A stretch of 64,000 nucleotides of DNA from Protaetiibacter mangrovi. GTDB lineage: Bacteria > Actinomycetota > Actinomycetes > Actinomycetales > Microbacteriaceae. The notes below the pieces were generated by a model. That model did no database searches and had not been told where the DNA came from. It saw nothing but the letters and a program-made list of their open reading frames with translations. The stretch spans positions 124,001-188,000 of the forward strand of contig NZ_JANTHX010000003.1 in assembly GCF_024752305.1 (NCBI RefSeq). The letters run 5' to 3'. Of the stretch, positions 9,304 to 17,067 are shown one piece after another (the stretch's first letter is position 1; each line of letters starts with the position of its first letter). Both the position numbers and the translations under genes were made by a program.

Positions 9304-11553
9304 ATGAGCACCGAGATGCAGAGCACGGCGACGCGTCGCGCGCTGCTGCCACGGCTCTTCTCCCGGGCGCAGCCGACGGGTGCCGTCGACAGACTCCTGA
9401 AGACGGTGCGCTCGCACCACCCGAAGGCCGATCTGGCCCTCATCGAGCGCGCCTACAGCGCCGCGGAGCGGGCCCACGACGGGCAGACCCGGCGCAGCGG
9501 CGAGCCGTACATCACGCATCCGGTCGCGGTCGCGCAGATCCTCGCCGATCTCGGCATCGGCCCGAAGACCATCGCCGCCGCGCTGCTGCACGACACCGTC
9601 GAGGACACCGCCTACACGCTCGACATGCTGCGCGGCGATTTCGGCGACGAGATCGCCATGCTGGTCGACGGCGTGACGAAGCTCGACAAGCTCAAGTACG
9701 GCGACTCCGCGCAGGCCGAGACGGTGCGCAAGATGGTGGTCGCGATGTCGAAGGACATCCGCGTGCTGATCATCAAGCTCGCCGACCGCCTGCACAACGC
9801 ACGCACCTGGGGGTTCGTGCCGCAGGAGTCGGCCGCGCGCAAGGCGCAGGAGACCCTCGAGATCTACGCGCCGCTCGCGCACCGTCTCGGCATCCAGACC
9901 ATCAAGTGGGAGCTCGAGGATCTGAGCTTCGCCGTGCTCTACCCGAAGCTCTACGTCGAGATCGAGAGCCTCGTCAAGGACCGCACCCCGCAGCGCGAGG
10001 AGTTCGTGCAGCAGGTGATCGACGCGGTCGGCGAGGACCTGCGCGCGGCCCGCATCAAGGGGCAGGTCGTGGGCCGCCCCAAGCAGTACTACTCGATCTA
10101 CCAGAAGATGGTCGTGCGGGGGCGCGAGTTCGACGAGATCTACGACCTCGTCGGCATCCGGGTGCTCGTGAACTCGATTCGCGACTGCTACGCCGTGCTC
10201 GGCGCGATCCACGCGCGGTGGAACCCGATCCCCGGCCGGTTCAAGGACTACATCGCGACCCCGAAGTTCAACCTGTACCAGTCGCTGCACACGACCGTGA
10301 TCGGCCCCAAGGGACGCGCGGTCGAGATCCAGATCCGCACCCACGAGATGCACGAGAGGGCCGAGTTCGGCGTCGCCGCCCACTGGGCGTACAAGGAGCG
10401 GATGGCGACGGGGCGCAGCGACGCCGGTGCGACGCAGTCCGGCACCGAGATGGCCTGGCTCGCGCACATCAGCGACTGGCAGGCGGAGACCGCGGATCCG
10501 GGGGAGTTCCTCGACAACCTGCGCTTCGAGATCGGTGCCAAGGAGGTCTACGTCTTCACGCCGCAGGGCAAGGTCATCGGCCTCCCGTCGGGTGCGACGC
10601 CGGTCGACTTCGCGTTCGCCGTGCACACCGAGATCGGCTACCGCACCATGGGCGCCAAGGTGAACGGGCGACTCGTGCCGCTCGAGTCCACCCTGAACTC
10701 GGGCGACGTCGTCGAGATCTTCACCTCGAAGAACCCGGATGCCGGCCCCAGCCAGGACTGGCTGAACTTCGTGAAGTCGGCGCGCGCGCGCAACAAGATC
10801 CGCGGCTGGTTCACCAAGGAGCGCCGCGAGGAGGCGATCGAGCAGGGCAAGGACTCGATCGCGCGCGCCATGCGCAAGCAGAACCTCCCGCTGCAGAAGC
10901 TCATGAGCCAGGACGTCGTCAACCAGGTCGCGGCGCAGATGCGTTACGACGGGGTGGAGGCCCTCTACGCCGCCGTCGGCGAAGGCCACGTGTCCACCCA
11001 GTCGGTGATCGAGAAGGTGCTCGGCTCGCTGCAGACCGAGGTGGAGAACGAGGAGGAGACCCTCGCCTTCACCCCCAAGCGCGGCCGTGCCCTGCGGCCC
11101 AGCGACTCCGGGGTGCTCGTGCGCGGCGCCCCCGACATCCTCGTGAAGCTGGCCAAGTGCTGCACCCCGGTGCCGGGCGACGAGATCGTCGGCTTCGTGA
11201 CCCGCGGTGCCGGCGTCTCCGTGCATCGCGGCGACTGCGTGAACGTCAAGACGCTGCTCGCCGAACCGGACCGGATGATCGAGGTGCAGTGGGCGCCGAA
11301 CTCCTCGAGCGTCTTCCTGGTGCAGATCCAGGTCGAGGCCCTCGATCGCGCCGGGCTGCTCTCGGACATCACGCGGGTGCTCTCCGAGCACCACGTCAAC
11401 ATCCTCTCGGCGAGCGTGTCGACGTCGAACGACCGGCTCGCCCTCAGCCGCTACGTCTTCGAGATGGGCGACACCGTCCACCTCGACCGGCTGCTCAACG
11501 CGGTGCGCCGCATCGACGCCGTCTACGACGTCTACCGCGTCAACTCGGGCTGA
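9304..11553 (+). CDS. rel: Bifunctional (p)ppGpp synthetase/hydrolase Rel
   Basis: Rel makes and degrades the stringent-response alarmone (p)ppGpp. The 749-residue protein has, in order, the HD hydrolase domain with HDTVEDT at about 96-102, the synthetase domain with RFKDYIATPKFNLYQSLHT (RFKD is the bifunctional-Rel signature), the TGS domain beginning VYVFTPQGKV, the Cys-rich element LAKCCTPVPGDEIVGF, and a C-terminal ACT domain. All catalytic motifs are intact, so both activities are expected. The gene ends convergently against the next minus-strand gene with a 14-base overlap. Confidence 0.97.
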   Translation: MSTEMQSTATRRALLPRLFSRAQPTGAVDRLLKTVRSHHPKADLALIERAYSAAERAHDGQTRRSGEPYITHPVAVAQILADLGIGPKTIAAALLHDTVEDTAYTLDMLRGDFGDEIAMLVDGVTKLDKLKYGDSAQAETVRKMVVAMSKDIRVLIIKLADRLHNARTWGFVPQESAARKAQETLEIYAPLAHRLGIQTIKWELEDLSFAVLYPKLYVEIESLVKDRTPQREEFVQQVIDAVGEDLRAARIKGQVVGRPKQYYSIYQKMVVRGREFDEIYDLVGIRVLVNSIRDCYAVLGAIHARWNPIPGRFKDYIATPKFNLYQSLHTTVIGPKGRAVEIQIRTHEMHERAEFGVAAHWAYKERMATGRSDAGATQSGTEMAWLAHISDWQAETADPGEFLDNLRFEIGAKEVYVFTPQGKVIGLPSGATPVDFAFAVHTEIGYRTMGAKVNGRLVPLESTLNSGDVVEIFTSKNPDAGPSQDWLNFVKSARARNKIRGWFTKERREEAIEQGKDSIARAMRKQNLPLQKLMSQDVVNQVAAQMRYDGVEALYAAVGEGHVSTQSVIEKVLGSLQTEVENEEETLAFTPKRGRALRPSDSGVLVRGAPDILVKLAKCCTPVPGDEIVGFVTRGAGVSVHRGDCVNVKTLLAEPDRMIEVQWAPNSSSVFLVQIQVEALDRAGLLSDITRVLSEHHVNILSASVSTSNDRLALSRYVFEMGDTVHLDRLLNAVRRIDAVYDVYRVNSG

Positions 11554-12079
11554 GCGCCGCGCGCAGCAGGGTCGCGGCCGCTCGCTTGCCCGAGAGGTTG
11601 CGCCCGCGGTCGAGCGCGCGGACCGCGTCGTCGGCGGTGAAGCCCCCGCGCGACGCGAGCGCGCGCAGCAGCGGTGGGTCGAGCGCGGGGGAGCCCGCGC
11701 GGAATCGCACGAGGTCCAGGGCGGTGCGCAGCGGGCTCGTGACCGCGTGCGGTCCGAGCGGCACCACATCTCCCGGGCGGATGACGCTCTCGATCACGTC
11801 GATGCCCGCACCGGCCACGGGACGCCACCGTGCGGCGAGACCCACCAGGAACGCGTCTCGCGGCGGTCGTGCGGCGGCACCCCAGATCCACGCGGCCGTC
11901 TCGAGGGCGGCCACGAGTCGGGGGGAGCGTCCGCTCAGCACGGCTGCGGCGCGCGCGTGCGGTGTCGTCCGGATGCCGATCGGGATCTCGATGAGCCCCA
12001 GACGGTAGCTCTCGCCGTCGAGCCGCATGGCCTGGAGTTCGACCTCCGGAAGACCCGAGATGGCGGGGAAGCTGGTCAT
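11540..12079 (-). CDS. AbiEi-antitoxin-like protein
   Basis: The 179-residue protein contains VTSPLRTALDLVRF, a motif typical of the C-terminal region of proteins annotated as type IV AbiEi-family antitoxins. No AbiEii nucleotidyltransferase toxin is next to it; its neighbours are rel (convergent) and a DUF349 gene. It therefore looks like a solitary member, common in actinobacteria, and a toxin-antitoxin role is not supported by context. Its last 14 bases overlap the 3' end of rel on the other strand. The assignment rests on one motif and overall resemblance. Confidence 0.6.
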   Translation of the reverse strand: MTSFPAISGLPEVELQAMRLDGESYRLGLIEIPIGIRTTPHARAAAVLSGRSPRLVAALETAAWIWGAAARPPRDAFLVGLAARWRPVAGAGIDVIESVIRPGDVVPLGPHAVTSPLRTALDLVRFRAGSPALDPPLLRALASRGGFTADDAVRALDRGRNLSGKRAAATLLRAALSPS

Positions 12080-12156
12080 CGCCCCAGCTTGGCGGGCACG
12101 CGGCCGCGACGGGCTCCGTCGGGCACGATCGGTGCGGAACCCGGGCTGTGGAGGAG

Positions 12157-12177
12157 GCGCTCGGACTACCCGAGCGC
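12157..12177 (-). terminator. Hairpin with the DUF349 stop codon in its loop
   Basis: GCGCTCGG pairs perfectly with CCGAGCGC over 8 bases (12157-12164 with 12170-12177). The five-base loop holds the TAG stop of the minus-strand DUF349 gene. It marks the likely end of that transcript. Confidence 0.6.
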
Positions 12178-13395
12178 GGTGAGCCAGGCGCGCTTCGCGG
12201 CCAGCTCGTCCTCCGCCTGTGCGATGCGCTTCTTGTCGCCCGCCTTCTGGGCGGCCGCGAGGTCGGCCTCGGCCTTCGCGATCGCCTGCTCGAGCTGCGC
12301 GGCGAATCCCTCCGACCGCGCCTGCTTCTCGGGGTCGGTGCGGTTCCAGTGGTCGTCCTCGAGCTTGCGCACCGCGGTCTCGATCTTGCGCATGCGGTCC
12401 TCGACGACGCGGATCTGATCCCGGGGCACCTTGCCGATCTCGTCCCAGCGGCGCTGGAGCTCCGTGAGCTTCGTGCGGGCCGCCGTACGATCCGTCGCCG
12501 AGAGGAGCGGCTCGGCCTCGTCGAGCAGTGCGAGCTTCTTCTCGAGGTTGGCGCCGAACTCCGCGCTCTCGACGGCATCGGCCTCGGCCTTCGCTCCGTA
12601 CAGCACGTCGCCGGCCGCCTTGAAGCGCGCCCAGAGCGCGTCGTCGGCCTTCTTGCCGGCGCGACCCGCCGCCTTCCAGTCGTCGAGCAGTCGGCGGTAG
12701 TCGGGGATGCCCGCGGCGCCCTTGCCGGCCAGCGCCTCGGCCTTCTCGACGAGCTGCTGCTTGCGACCGCGCGCATCACGGTGCACCGTGTCCAGCTCGG
12801 CGAAGAACGCCTTGCGGGCCGTCTCGATGGTCGCCCGCGCGGTGCGGAACCGCTTCCAGAGCTCGTCGCCCTCCTTCTTCGGGATGCGGGGACCGGTGTG
12901 CTGCGCCGCCTGCCAGCGCGCGAAGAGCGCGTCGAGCTGGGCGGACACCTGCTTCCACTGCGCCTTCGACAGATCCTGGGCGGCGAGCGTCTCGGCCTCC
13001 GCGACGATCGACTCGCGCTCGACCACGGCGTCGGCGACGGCCTGCGCGGCCTCGGCGCTCTGCTTCTCGGTGGCCTCGCCGAGCGTCTCCTGCAGCTTCC
13101 CGAGACGCGCCGAGAGGCTCTCGAGATCGCCCACCGCGTGCGCCTCCGGGATGGTGGGCGCGAGCGCGGCGACCGCCTTCGCGACGTCCTGGGCGGGAGC
13201 ACCGCCGCGCAGCCGCTGCTCGAGCAGCGTCACCTGACCGTCGAGTTCGGCGTACTTGCGCTCGAAGTAGGCGAGGGCCTCCTCGGCGCTCGCGCCCGGA
13301 TACTGTCCGACGGCGCGTTCGCCGGAGGCCTCCCGCACGTACACCGTTCCGTCGTCGTCGACGCGACCCCAAGGGGCCGACTGCTCGTCGCTCAC
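12166..13395 (-). CDS. DUF349-domain protein
   Basis: This 409-residue, highly charged, helical protein consists of repeated units with a Trp and basic/acidic heptads (for example ALWARFKAAGDVLYGAK and DELWKRFRTAR), which is the DUF349 repeat. It is predicted soluble and coiled-coil rich, without catalytic motifs. Function is not established. The GTG start at 13395 is preceded by a GGGAGA ribosome-binding site. Its promoter overlaps the stop of the upstream cyclophilin gene. Confidence 0.85.
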   Translation of the reverse strand: MSDEQSAPWGRVDDDGTVYVREASGERAVGQYPGASAEEALAYFERKYAELDGQVTLLEQRLRGGAPAQDVAKAVAALAPTIPEAHAVGDLESLSARLGKLQETLGEATEKQSAEAAQAVADAVVERESIVAEAETLAAQDLSKAQWKQVSAQLDALFARWQAAQHTGPRIPKKEGDELWKRFRTARATIETARKAFFAELDTVHRDARGRKQQLVEKAEALAGKGAAGIPDYRRLLDDWKAAGRAGKKADDALWARFKAAGDVLYGAKAEADAVESAEFGANLEKKLALLDEAEPLLSATDRTAARTKLTELQRRWDEIGKVPRDQIRVVEDRMRKIETAVRKLEDDHWNRTDPEKQARSEGFAAQLEQAIAKAEADLAAAQKAGDKKRIAQAEDELAAKRAWLTALG

Positions 13396-13446
13396 TGATC
13401 TCCCGCTTTCGCCTCGTCGGTCGGCTGCCTCTCGCCGACCCGTGTC

Positions 13447-13452
13447 AGCCTA
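13447..13452 (-). promoter_or_regulatory. -10 element (TAGGCT) of the DUF349 gene, overlapping a stop codon
   Basis: On the minus strand TAGGCT begins with the TAG stop codon of the cyclophilin gene (13450-13452). It lies 51 bases before the DUF349 start. Confidence 0.5.
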
Positions 13453-14244
13453 TTGCAGGGTGACGCTCGTGATGGTGGTCGGGACGGCGGGGGAGCCCGT
13501 GCCGTCGCTTCCGAGGGTCGCCTGGTCGACGCCCGCCGAGGTGATGTCCCGGATCAGCTGGTCGAGGCCGCTCGTGACCGTCCCCACGACGGTGTAGCCG
13601 CCCGCCGCATCCGAGGGAAGCGTGGTGTCGCCCGTGACGATGAAGAACTGGTGACCGTTGCTGTAGGCGTCGCCGCTCGCGCGGGCCATCGCGATCGTGC
13701 CGGCGGGGTAGATGTCGTCCGGCGGCGCGTTCTCGATCGGACCGTAGGAGAAGTCGGGGTCCCCGGCGCCGGTCCCGTCGAGGGATCCGCACTGCAGGAA
13801 CGAGAAGGTGTCGGCGGTGGCGAGGCGATGGCAGGTCTTGCCGTCGTAGTAGCCGTCCTGGACATCCTGGATCCAGCCCGACACCGCCTGCGGGGCGGCG
13901 AGCCCGTCGAGCGAGATGCCGAGCGTGACGGTCTCGTTCAGCACGATCTCACCCGTCCAGGTGCGGCCCTCCGCGAGCGAGGAGTCGGGTGCGCCGACGT
14001 TCTGCCCCGCGTCGGCAGTCGCGGACGCCGAGGGCTCGGGGGTGGGAGCCCCCGGTCCCGCCGTGAAGTAGACGATCTGCGTGGTCACTGCGAGAGCCGC
14101 CACGATCACGCCGCCGACGATGCCGAGCACGTTGTCGCGCCGGCGTCGGCGCCCGCGGACCTCGTGCACCTCCTGCCGGGCCTGGTAGGCGCGCAGGCGC
14201 TCGCGCGCCTCACGCTGCTCACGCTGCTGCCGACTCGATGCCAC
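13450..14244 (-). CDS. Membrane-anchored cyclophilin-type peptidyl-prolyl isomerase
   Basis: This 264-residue protein has a basic, helical cytoplasmic N-terminus (about 1-38), one membrane helix (about 39-61), a Pro/Ser/Ala/Thr linker, and a C-terminal cyclophilin fold with CHRLATADTFSFLQCGSLDG and NGHQFFIVTGDTTLP. It should isomerise prolyl bonds of secreted proteins at the outer face of the membrane. The core is divergent from classical cyclophilins (the usual FHR is CHR here), so activity may be weak. GTG 14244 has AGAGGA upstream. Confidence 0.9.
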   Translation of the reverse strand: MASSRQQREQREARERLRAYQARQEVHEVRGRRRRRDNVLGIVGGVIVAALAVTTQIVYFTAGPGAPTPEPSASATADAGQNVGAPDSSLAEGRTWTGEIVLNETVTLGISLDGLAAPQAVSGWIQDVQDGYYDGKTCHRLATADTFSFLQCGSLDGTGAGDPDFSYGPIENAPPDDIYPAGTIAMARASGDAYSNGHQFFIVTGDTTLPSDAAGGYTVVGTVTSGLDQLIRDITSAGVDQATLGSDGTGSPAVPTTITSVTLQ

Positions 14245-14292
14245 CCGTGGTCCTCTCGACGTGCGGTCGCCGACGTGCGGCGACCCAGGTCG

Positions 14293-14298
14293 ACTTTA
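14293..14298 (-). promoter_or_regulatory. Possible -10 (TAAAGT) of the cyclophilin gene
   Basis: On the minus strand TAAAGT lies 48 bases upstream of the start codon, in the divergent region shared with rarA. It is the only A/T-rich hexamer of the right type there. Confidence 0.4.
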
Positions 14299-14388
14299 GT
14301 GAGCGCGCGGAAGGGCTCAAAACCGACGCGGCGGTGCGCGAGGGTCCGCCGTCGGTCGCCGAGACGATCGGCGGTCGCAGGCGGCGCA

Positions 14389-14394
14389 TAGCAT
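14389..14394 (+). promoter_or_regulatory. -10 element (TAGCAT) of rarA
   Basis: TAGCAT ends 6 bases before GTG 14401, the spacing seen at other leaderless genes in this window. This spacing decides the rarA start. Confidence 0.5.
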
Positions 14395-14400
14395 GTGAGC

Positions 14401-15786
14401 GTGGCAGGCGCGGAGGGGCTCATGAGCGGGTCGACGCCCCTCGCCGTGCGGATGCGACCGCGCACCCTCGACGAGGTGGTCGGGCAGACGCACCTGCTGC
14501 GCCCCGGCTCTCCGCTCGTGAACCTCGCGCGCTCCTCCGACGGCGGCGGGGCATCCGTCTCGGTGATCCTGTGGGGTCCTCCCGGCACGGGCAAGACGAC
14601 CCTCGCCCAGGCGATCGCGCGCAGCTCCGGTCGCTCCTTCGTGGAGCTGTCGGCGGTCACCGCCGGGGTGAAGGACGTGCGACAGGTGATGGACGAGGCG
14701 CGGACCACCCGCGACCTCTACGGCATCACGCCGGTGCTCTTCCTCGACGAGATCCACCGCTTCACGAAGGCGCAGCAGGACGCGCTGCTGCCCGGCGTCG
14801 AGAACGGCTGGGTGGTGCTGATCGCCGCGACCACCGAGAACCCGTCGTTCTCCGTCATCTCCCCGCTGCTGTCCCGTTCGCTCCTGCTCACCCTCCAGAC
14901 CCTCTCGGACGACGACCTCGGCACCCTGGTCGAGCGCGCGGTCGCCGACCCGCGGGGCCTCGCCGGGGCCGTCGAGCTCGAACCGGAGGCGCGTGCCGCC
15001 ATCGTGCGCCTGGCCTCGGGCGACGCGCGTCGCGCGCTCACCGCCCTCGAGGCGGCCGCGACGCTCGCGGCCCAGGATGCCGCCGACGGCGCCGTCGTCG
15101 TCTCGGCGGAGGTCGTGGCGGCCGCCGTCGATCGCGCGTTGCTGCGCTACGACCGCCAGGGCGACGAGCACTACGACGTCATCAGCGCGTTCATCAAGTC
15201 GGTGCGGGGCTCCGACGTCGACGCGGCGCTGCATTACCTGGCGCGCATGATCGAGGCGGGGGAGGACCCGCGGTTCATCGCGCGCCGCGTCATGATCCTC
15301 GCCGCCGAGGACATCGGCATGGCCGACCCGCAGGCGCTCACGCTCGCCGTATCGGCCGCGGAAGGCGTGGCGCTCATCGGCATGCCGGAGGGCCGCATCC
15401 TGCTCGCCGAGGCCGTCGTCTACCTGGCCACCGCGCCCAAGTCGAACGCCTCCTACCTCGCGCTCGACGCCGCCATCGCCGACGTGCGCGCGGGACGGAT
15501 CGGGCGCGTTCCGATCCATCTCCGCGACGCGCACTATCCGGGCGCCACGCGTCTCGGTCACGGCAAGGGGTACCGCTACGCGCACGACGCCCCGTACGGC
15601 GTGGCCGAGCAGCAGTACCTGCCCGAGGAGCTCCGAGGCACCCGCTACTACGACCCGACCGGCAACGGCTACGAGCGCGAGCTCGGCCCGCGCCTCGCGC
15701 GCCTCCGTGCGCTGCTCGTTGGAGAGCCGATGCCCAAGCGGGAGCCCGCCGCGCGCGACGACGACGCGGCCGGCGCCGACGGCTGA
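14401..15786 (+). CDS. rarA: Replication-associated recombination protein RarA (MgsA)
   Basis: RarA is a clamp-loader-like AAA+ ATPase acting at stalled replication forks. The protein has the N-terminal region with [16 protein letters not shown], Walker [10 protein letters not shown] (about 59-67), Walker [10 protein letters not shown], and the C-terminal tetramerisation/MgsA domain beginning around [15 protein letters not shown] and ending with [15 protein letters not shown]. The start is uncertain: GTG 14395, GTG 14401 and ATG 14422 are in frame. GTG 14401 (461 residues) is preferred from its distance to the -10. Confidence 0.94.
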   Translation: MAGAEGLMSGSTPLAVRMRPRTLDEVVGQTHLLRPGSPLVNLARSSDGGGASVSVILWGPPGTGKTTLAQAIARSSGRSFVELSAVTAGVKDVRQVMDEARTTRDLYGITPVLFLDEIHRFTKAQQDALLPGVENGWVVLIAATTENPSFSVISPLLSRSLLLTLQTLSDDDLGTLVERAVADPRGLAGAVELEPEARAAIVRLASGDARRALTALEAAATLAAQDAADGAVVVSAEVVAAAVDRALLRYDRQGDEHYDVISAFIKSVRGSDVDAALHYLARMIEAGEDPRFIARRVMILAAEDIGMADPQALTLAVSAAEGVALIGMPEGRILLAEAVVYLATAPKSNASYLALDAAIADVRAGRIGRVPIHLRDAHYPGATRLGHGKGYRYAHDAPYGVAEQQYLPEELRGTRYYDPTGNGYERELGPRLARLRALLVGEPMPKREPAARDDDAAGADG

Positions 15787-15791
15787 TCTGG

Positions 15792-15797
15792 TAGACT
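15792..15797 (+). promoter_or_regulatory. -10 element (TAGACT) of rpsD
   Basis: TAGACT lies 6 bases after the rarA stop and 131 bases before the rpsD start, giving rpsD its own promoter and an unusually long leader for this window. Confidence 0.65.
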
Positions 15798-15803
15798 TTC
15801 CCG

Positions 15804-15928
15804 GTTCGCCTGTCGAACACATCCCCCCTCGAGTTCCGCCGGTCGCGTCGACGTGCGCCCGGATCGCGGACGGAGGGATGCACGTCTGTGAGCCGTGAGA
15901 GTCGCGGCCATGTGTTGGAAGGTCATCC
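15804..15928 (+). promoter_or_regulatory. Structured 5' leader of rpsD, candidate S4 autoregulatory site
   Basis: The leader of about 125 bases can form two helices: GTTCG/CGAAC (15804-15808 with 15814-15818) right at the predicted 5' end, and GACGTGC/GCACGTC (15850-15856 with 15880-15886). A purine-rich TTGGAAGG precedes the ATG. S4 represses its own synthesis through leader RNA in several bacteria; that this leader does so is inference. Confidence 0.4.
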
Positions 15929-16558
15929 ATGCCCACCAAGTCCCAGGACCGCCGCAAGGTCCGTCTGTCCCGTGCTCTCGGCATCCCGCTGACGCCGAAG
16001 GCCGCCCGCTACCTCGAGAAGCGCCCCTACGCCCCGGGCGAGCACGGCCGCACCAAGCGCAAGGCCGACAGCGACTACGCCGTCCGCCTCCGCGAGAAGC
16101 AGCGTCTGCGCGAGCAGTACGGCATCCGCGAGAAGCAGCTGCGCATCGTCTTCAACGAGGCCCGCCGCACCCAGGGCCTCACCGGTGAGAACCTCGTCGA
16201 GCTGCTCGAGATGCGTCTGGACGCCCTCGTGCTGCGTGCCGGCTTCGCCCGCACCACCGCCCAGGCCCGTCAGTTCGTCGTGCACCGTCACATCCAGGTC
16301 GACGGTCAGATCGTCGACCGCCCGTCGTTCCGTGTGAAGCCGGGCCAGCTCATCCACGTCAAGGCCCGCTCCGAGGGCACCGAGCCGTTCCAGGTCGCCG
16401 CCGCCGGTGGCCACGTCGACGTGCTCCCCAAGACCCCGGGCTACCTCGAGGTCGAGCTCGACAAGCTGCAGGCGCGCCTCGTGCGTCGCCCGAAGCGCGC
16501 CGAGGTCCCCGTGACCTGCGACGTGCAGCTCGTGGTCGAGTACTACGCCGCTCGCTGA
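15929..16558 (+). CDS. rpsD: 30S ribosomal protein S4
   Basis: S4 nucleates 30S assembly. The 209-residue protein carries the S4 N-terminal region and the S4 RNA-binding domain beginning MRLDALVLRAGFARTTAQAR. It lacks the N-terminal zinc-binding cysteines, so it is a zinc-independent form. Position is stand-alone between rarA and a small membrane protein, outside the alpha operon where many bacteria keep it. ATG 15929 has GGAAGG upstream. Its last codons and stop are part of a large palindrome. Confidence 0.98.
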   Translation: MPTKSQDRRKVRLSRALGIPLTPKAARYLEKRPYAPGEHGRTKRKADSDYAVRLREKQRLREQYGIREKQLRIVFNEARRTQGLTGENLVELLEMRLDALVLRAGFARTTAQARQFVVHRHIQVDGQIVDRPSFRVKPGQLIHVKARSEGTEPFQVAAAGGHVDVLPKTPGYLEVELDKLQARLVRRPKRAEVPVTCDVQLVVEYYAAR

Positions 16559-16576
16559 GCGAGCGACGTAGTACTC
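16538..16576 (+). other. 39-base palindrome centred on the rpsD stop codon
   Basis: GAGTACTACG (16538-16547) pairs with CGTAGTACTC (16567-16576), then a 2+2 internal mismatch, then GCTCGC (16550-16555) pairs with GCGAGC (16559-16564). The three-base loop is exactly the TGA stop codon. It may be a first terminator, an mRNA 3'-end stabiliser or a protein-binding site. Confidence 0.75.
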
Positions 16577-16639
16577 AGCGCCGCGGGTCACCGCGGCGCC
16601 GGAGAATACAGCTACGCAGCGCGCCGACAAGCACAGGAG

Positions 16640-16665
16640 GCCCCGGGGTTCGCCCCGGGGCTTTC
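16640..16665 (+). terminator. rpsD terminator with UUCG tetraloop
   Basis: GCCCCGGGG (16640-16648) and CCCCGGGGC (16653-16661) form a perfect 9-bp stem closed by TTCG and followed by TTTCGT. This is the clearest intrinsic-type terminator in the window. Confidence 0.9.
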
Positions 16666-16709
16666 GTCGCTCTGAACGCAACCCCCAAACGCGCATCCCC
16701 AAGACGGCA

Positions 16710-16715
16710 TAGGCT
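16710..16715 (+). promoter_or_regulatory. -10 element (TAGGCT) upstream of the small membrane protein
   Basis: TAGGCT lies 55 bases before ATG 16771 and just after the rpsD terminator, so the small gene and perhaps alaS form a new transcription unit. Confidence 0.5.
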
Positions 16716-16770
16716 AAGACAGTTGCGCGGCATCCGCCGCCGACGCCGCGAACGGGAAGTGAGGAACACG

Positions 16771-17001
16771 ATGAAGGGTGCACTGCTTCTGATCGCCGGA
16801 GTCGCCATCGGCTTCGTGGTCGCGCACGAGGTGTCCAAGACGGATGCCGGCAAGAAGTTCTTCGACGACGTCGACAGCAAGGCGAAGGAGTTCGGCGACG
16901 CGGTCGTCACGGGTTACAAGGCCCGCGAGTCCGAGTTGCGCCAGGCCGTCGCCAACGCGCAGGACGCGATCGACGACCTCGCCAAGCGCGCCAAGTCCTG
17001 A
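16771..17001 (+). CDS. Small membrane-anchored protein, uncharacterised
   Basis: The 76-residue protein has an N-terminal hydrophobic segment (about residues 3-19, MKGALLLIAGVAIGFVVAHE) followed by a Lys/Asp/Ala-rich amphipathic helix up to the end. This resembles the YtxH-like layout, but no specific family is recognised. ATG 16771 has AGTGAGGA upstream. The gene sits directly before alaS in the same direction. Function is unknown. Confidence 0.75.
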   Translation: MKGALLLIAGVAIGFVVAHEVSKTDAGKKFFDDVDSKAKEFGDAVVTGYKARESELRQAVANAQDAIDDLAKRAKS

Positions 17002-17067
17002 ACCCATCCCGCCATCGGGCCGGCGGCCCGCGGGCCGCTCCCGGTGGGACAGCCTTACGGAGTACCT

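Noticed and set aside
11540-13395. Toxin-antitoxin or phage-defence module formed by the AbiEi-like gene and its neighbour
   Set aside because: The neighbour is a DUF349 protein, not an AbiEii nucleotidyltransferase, and each has its own signals.
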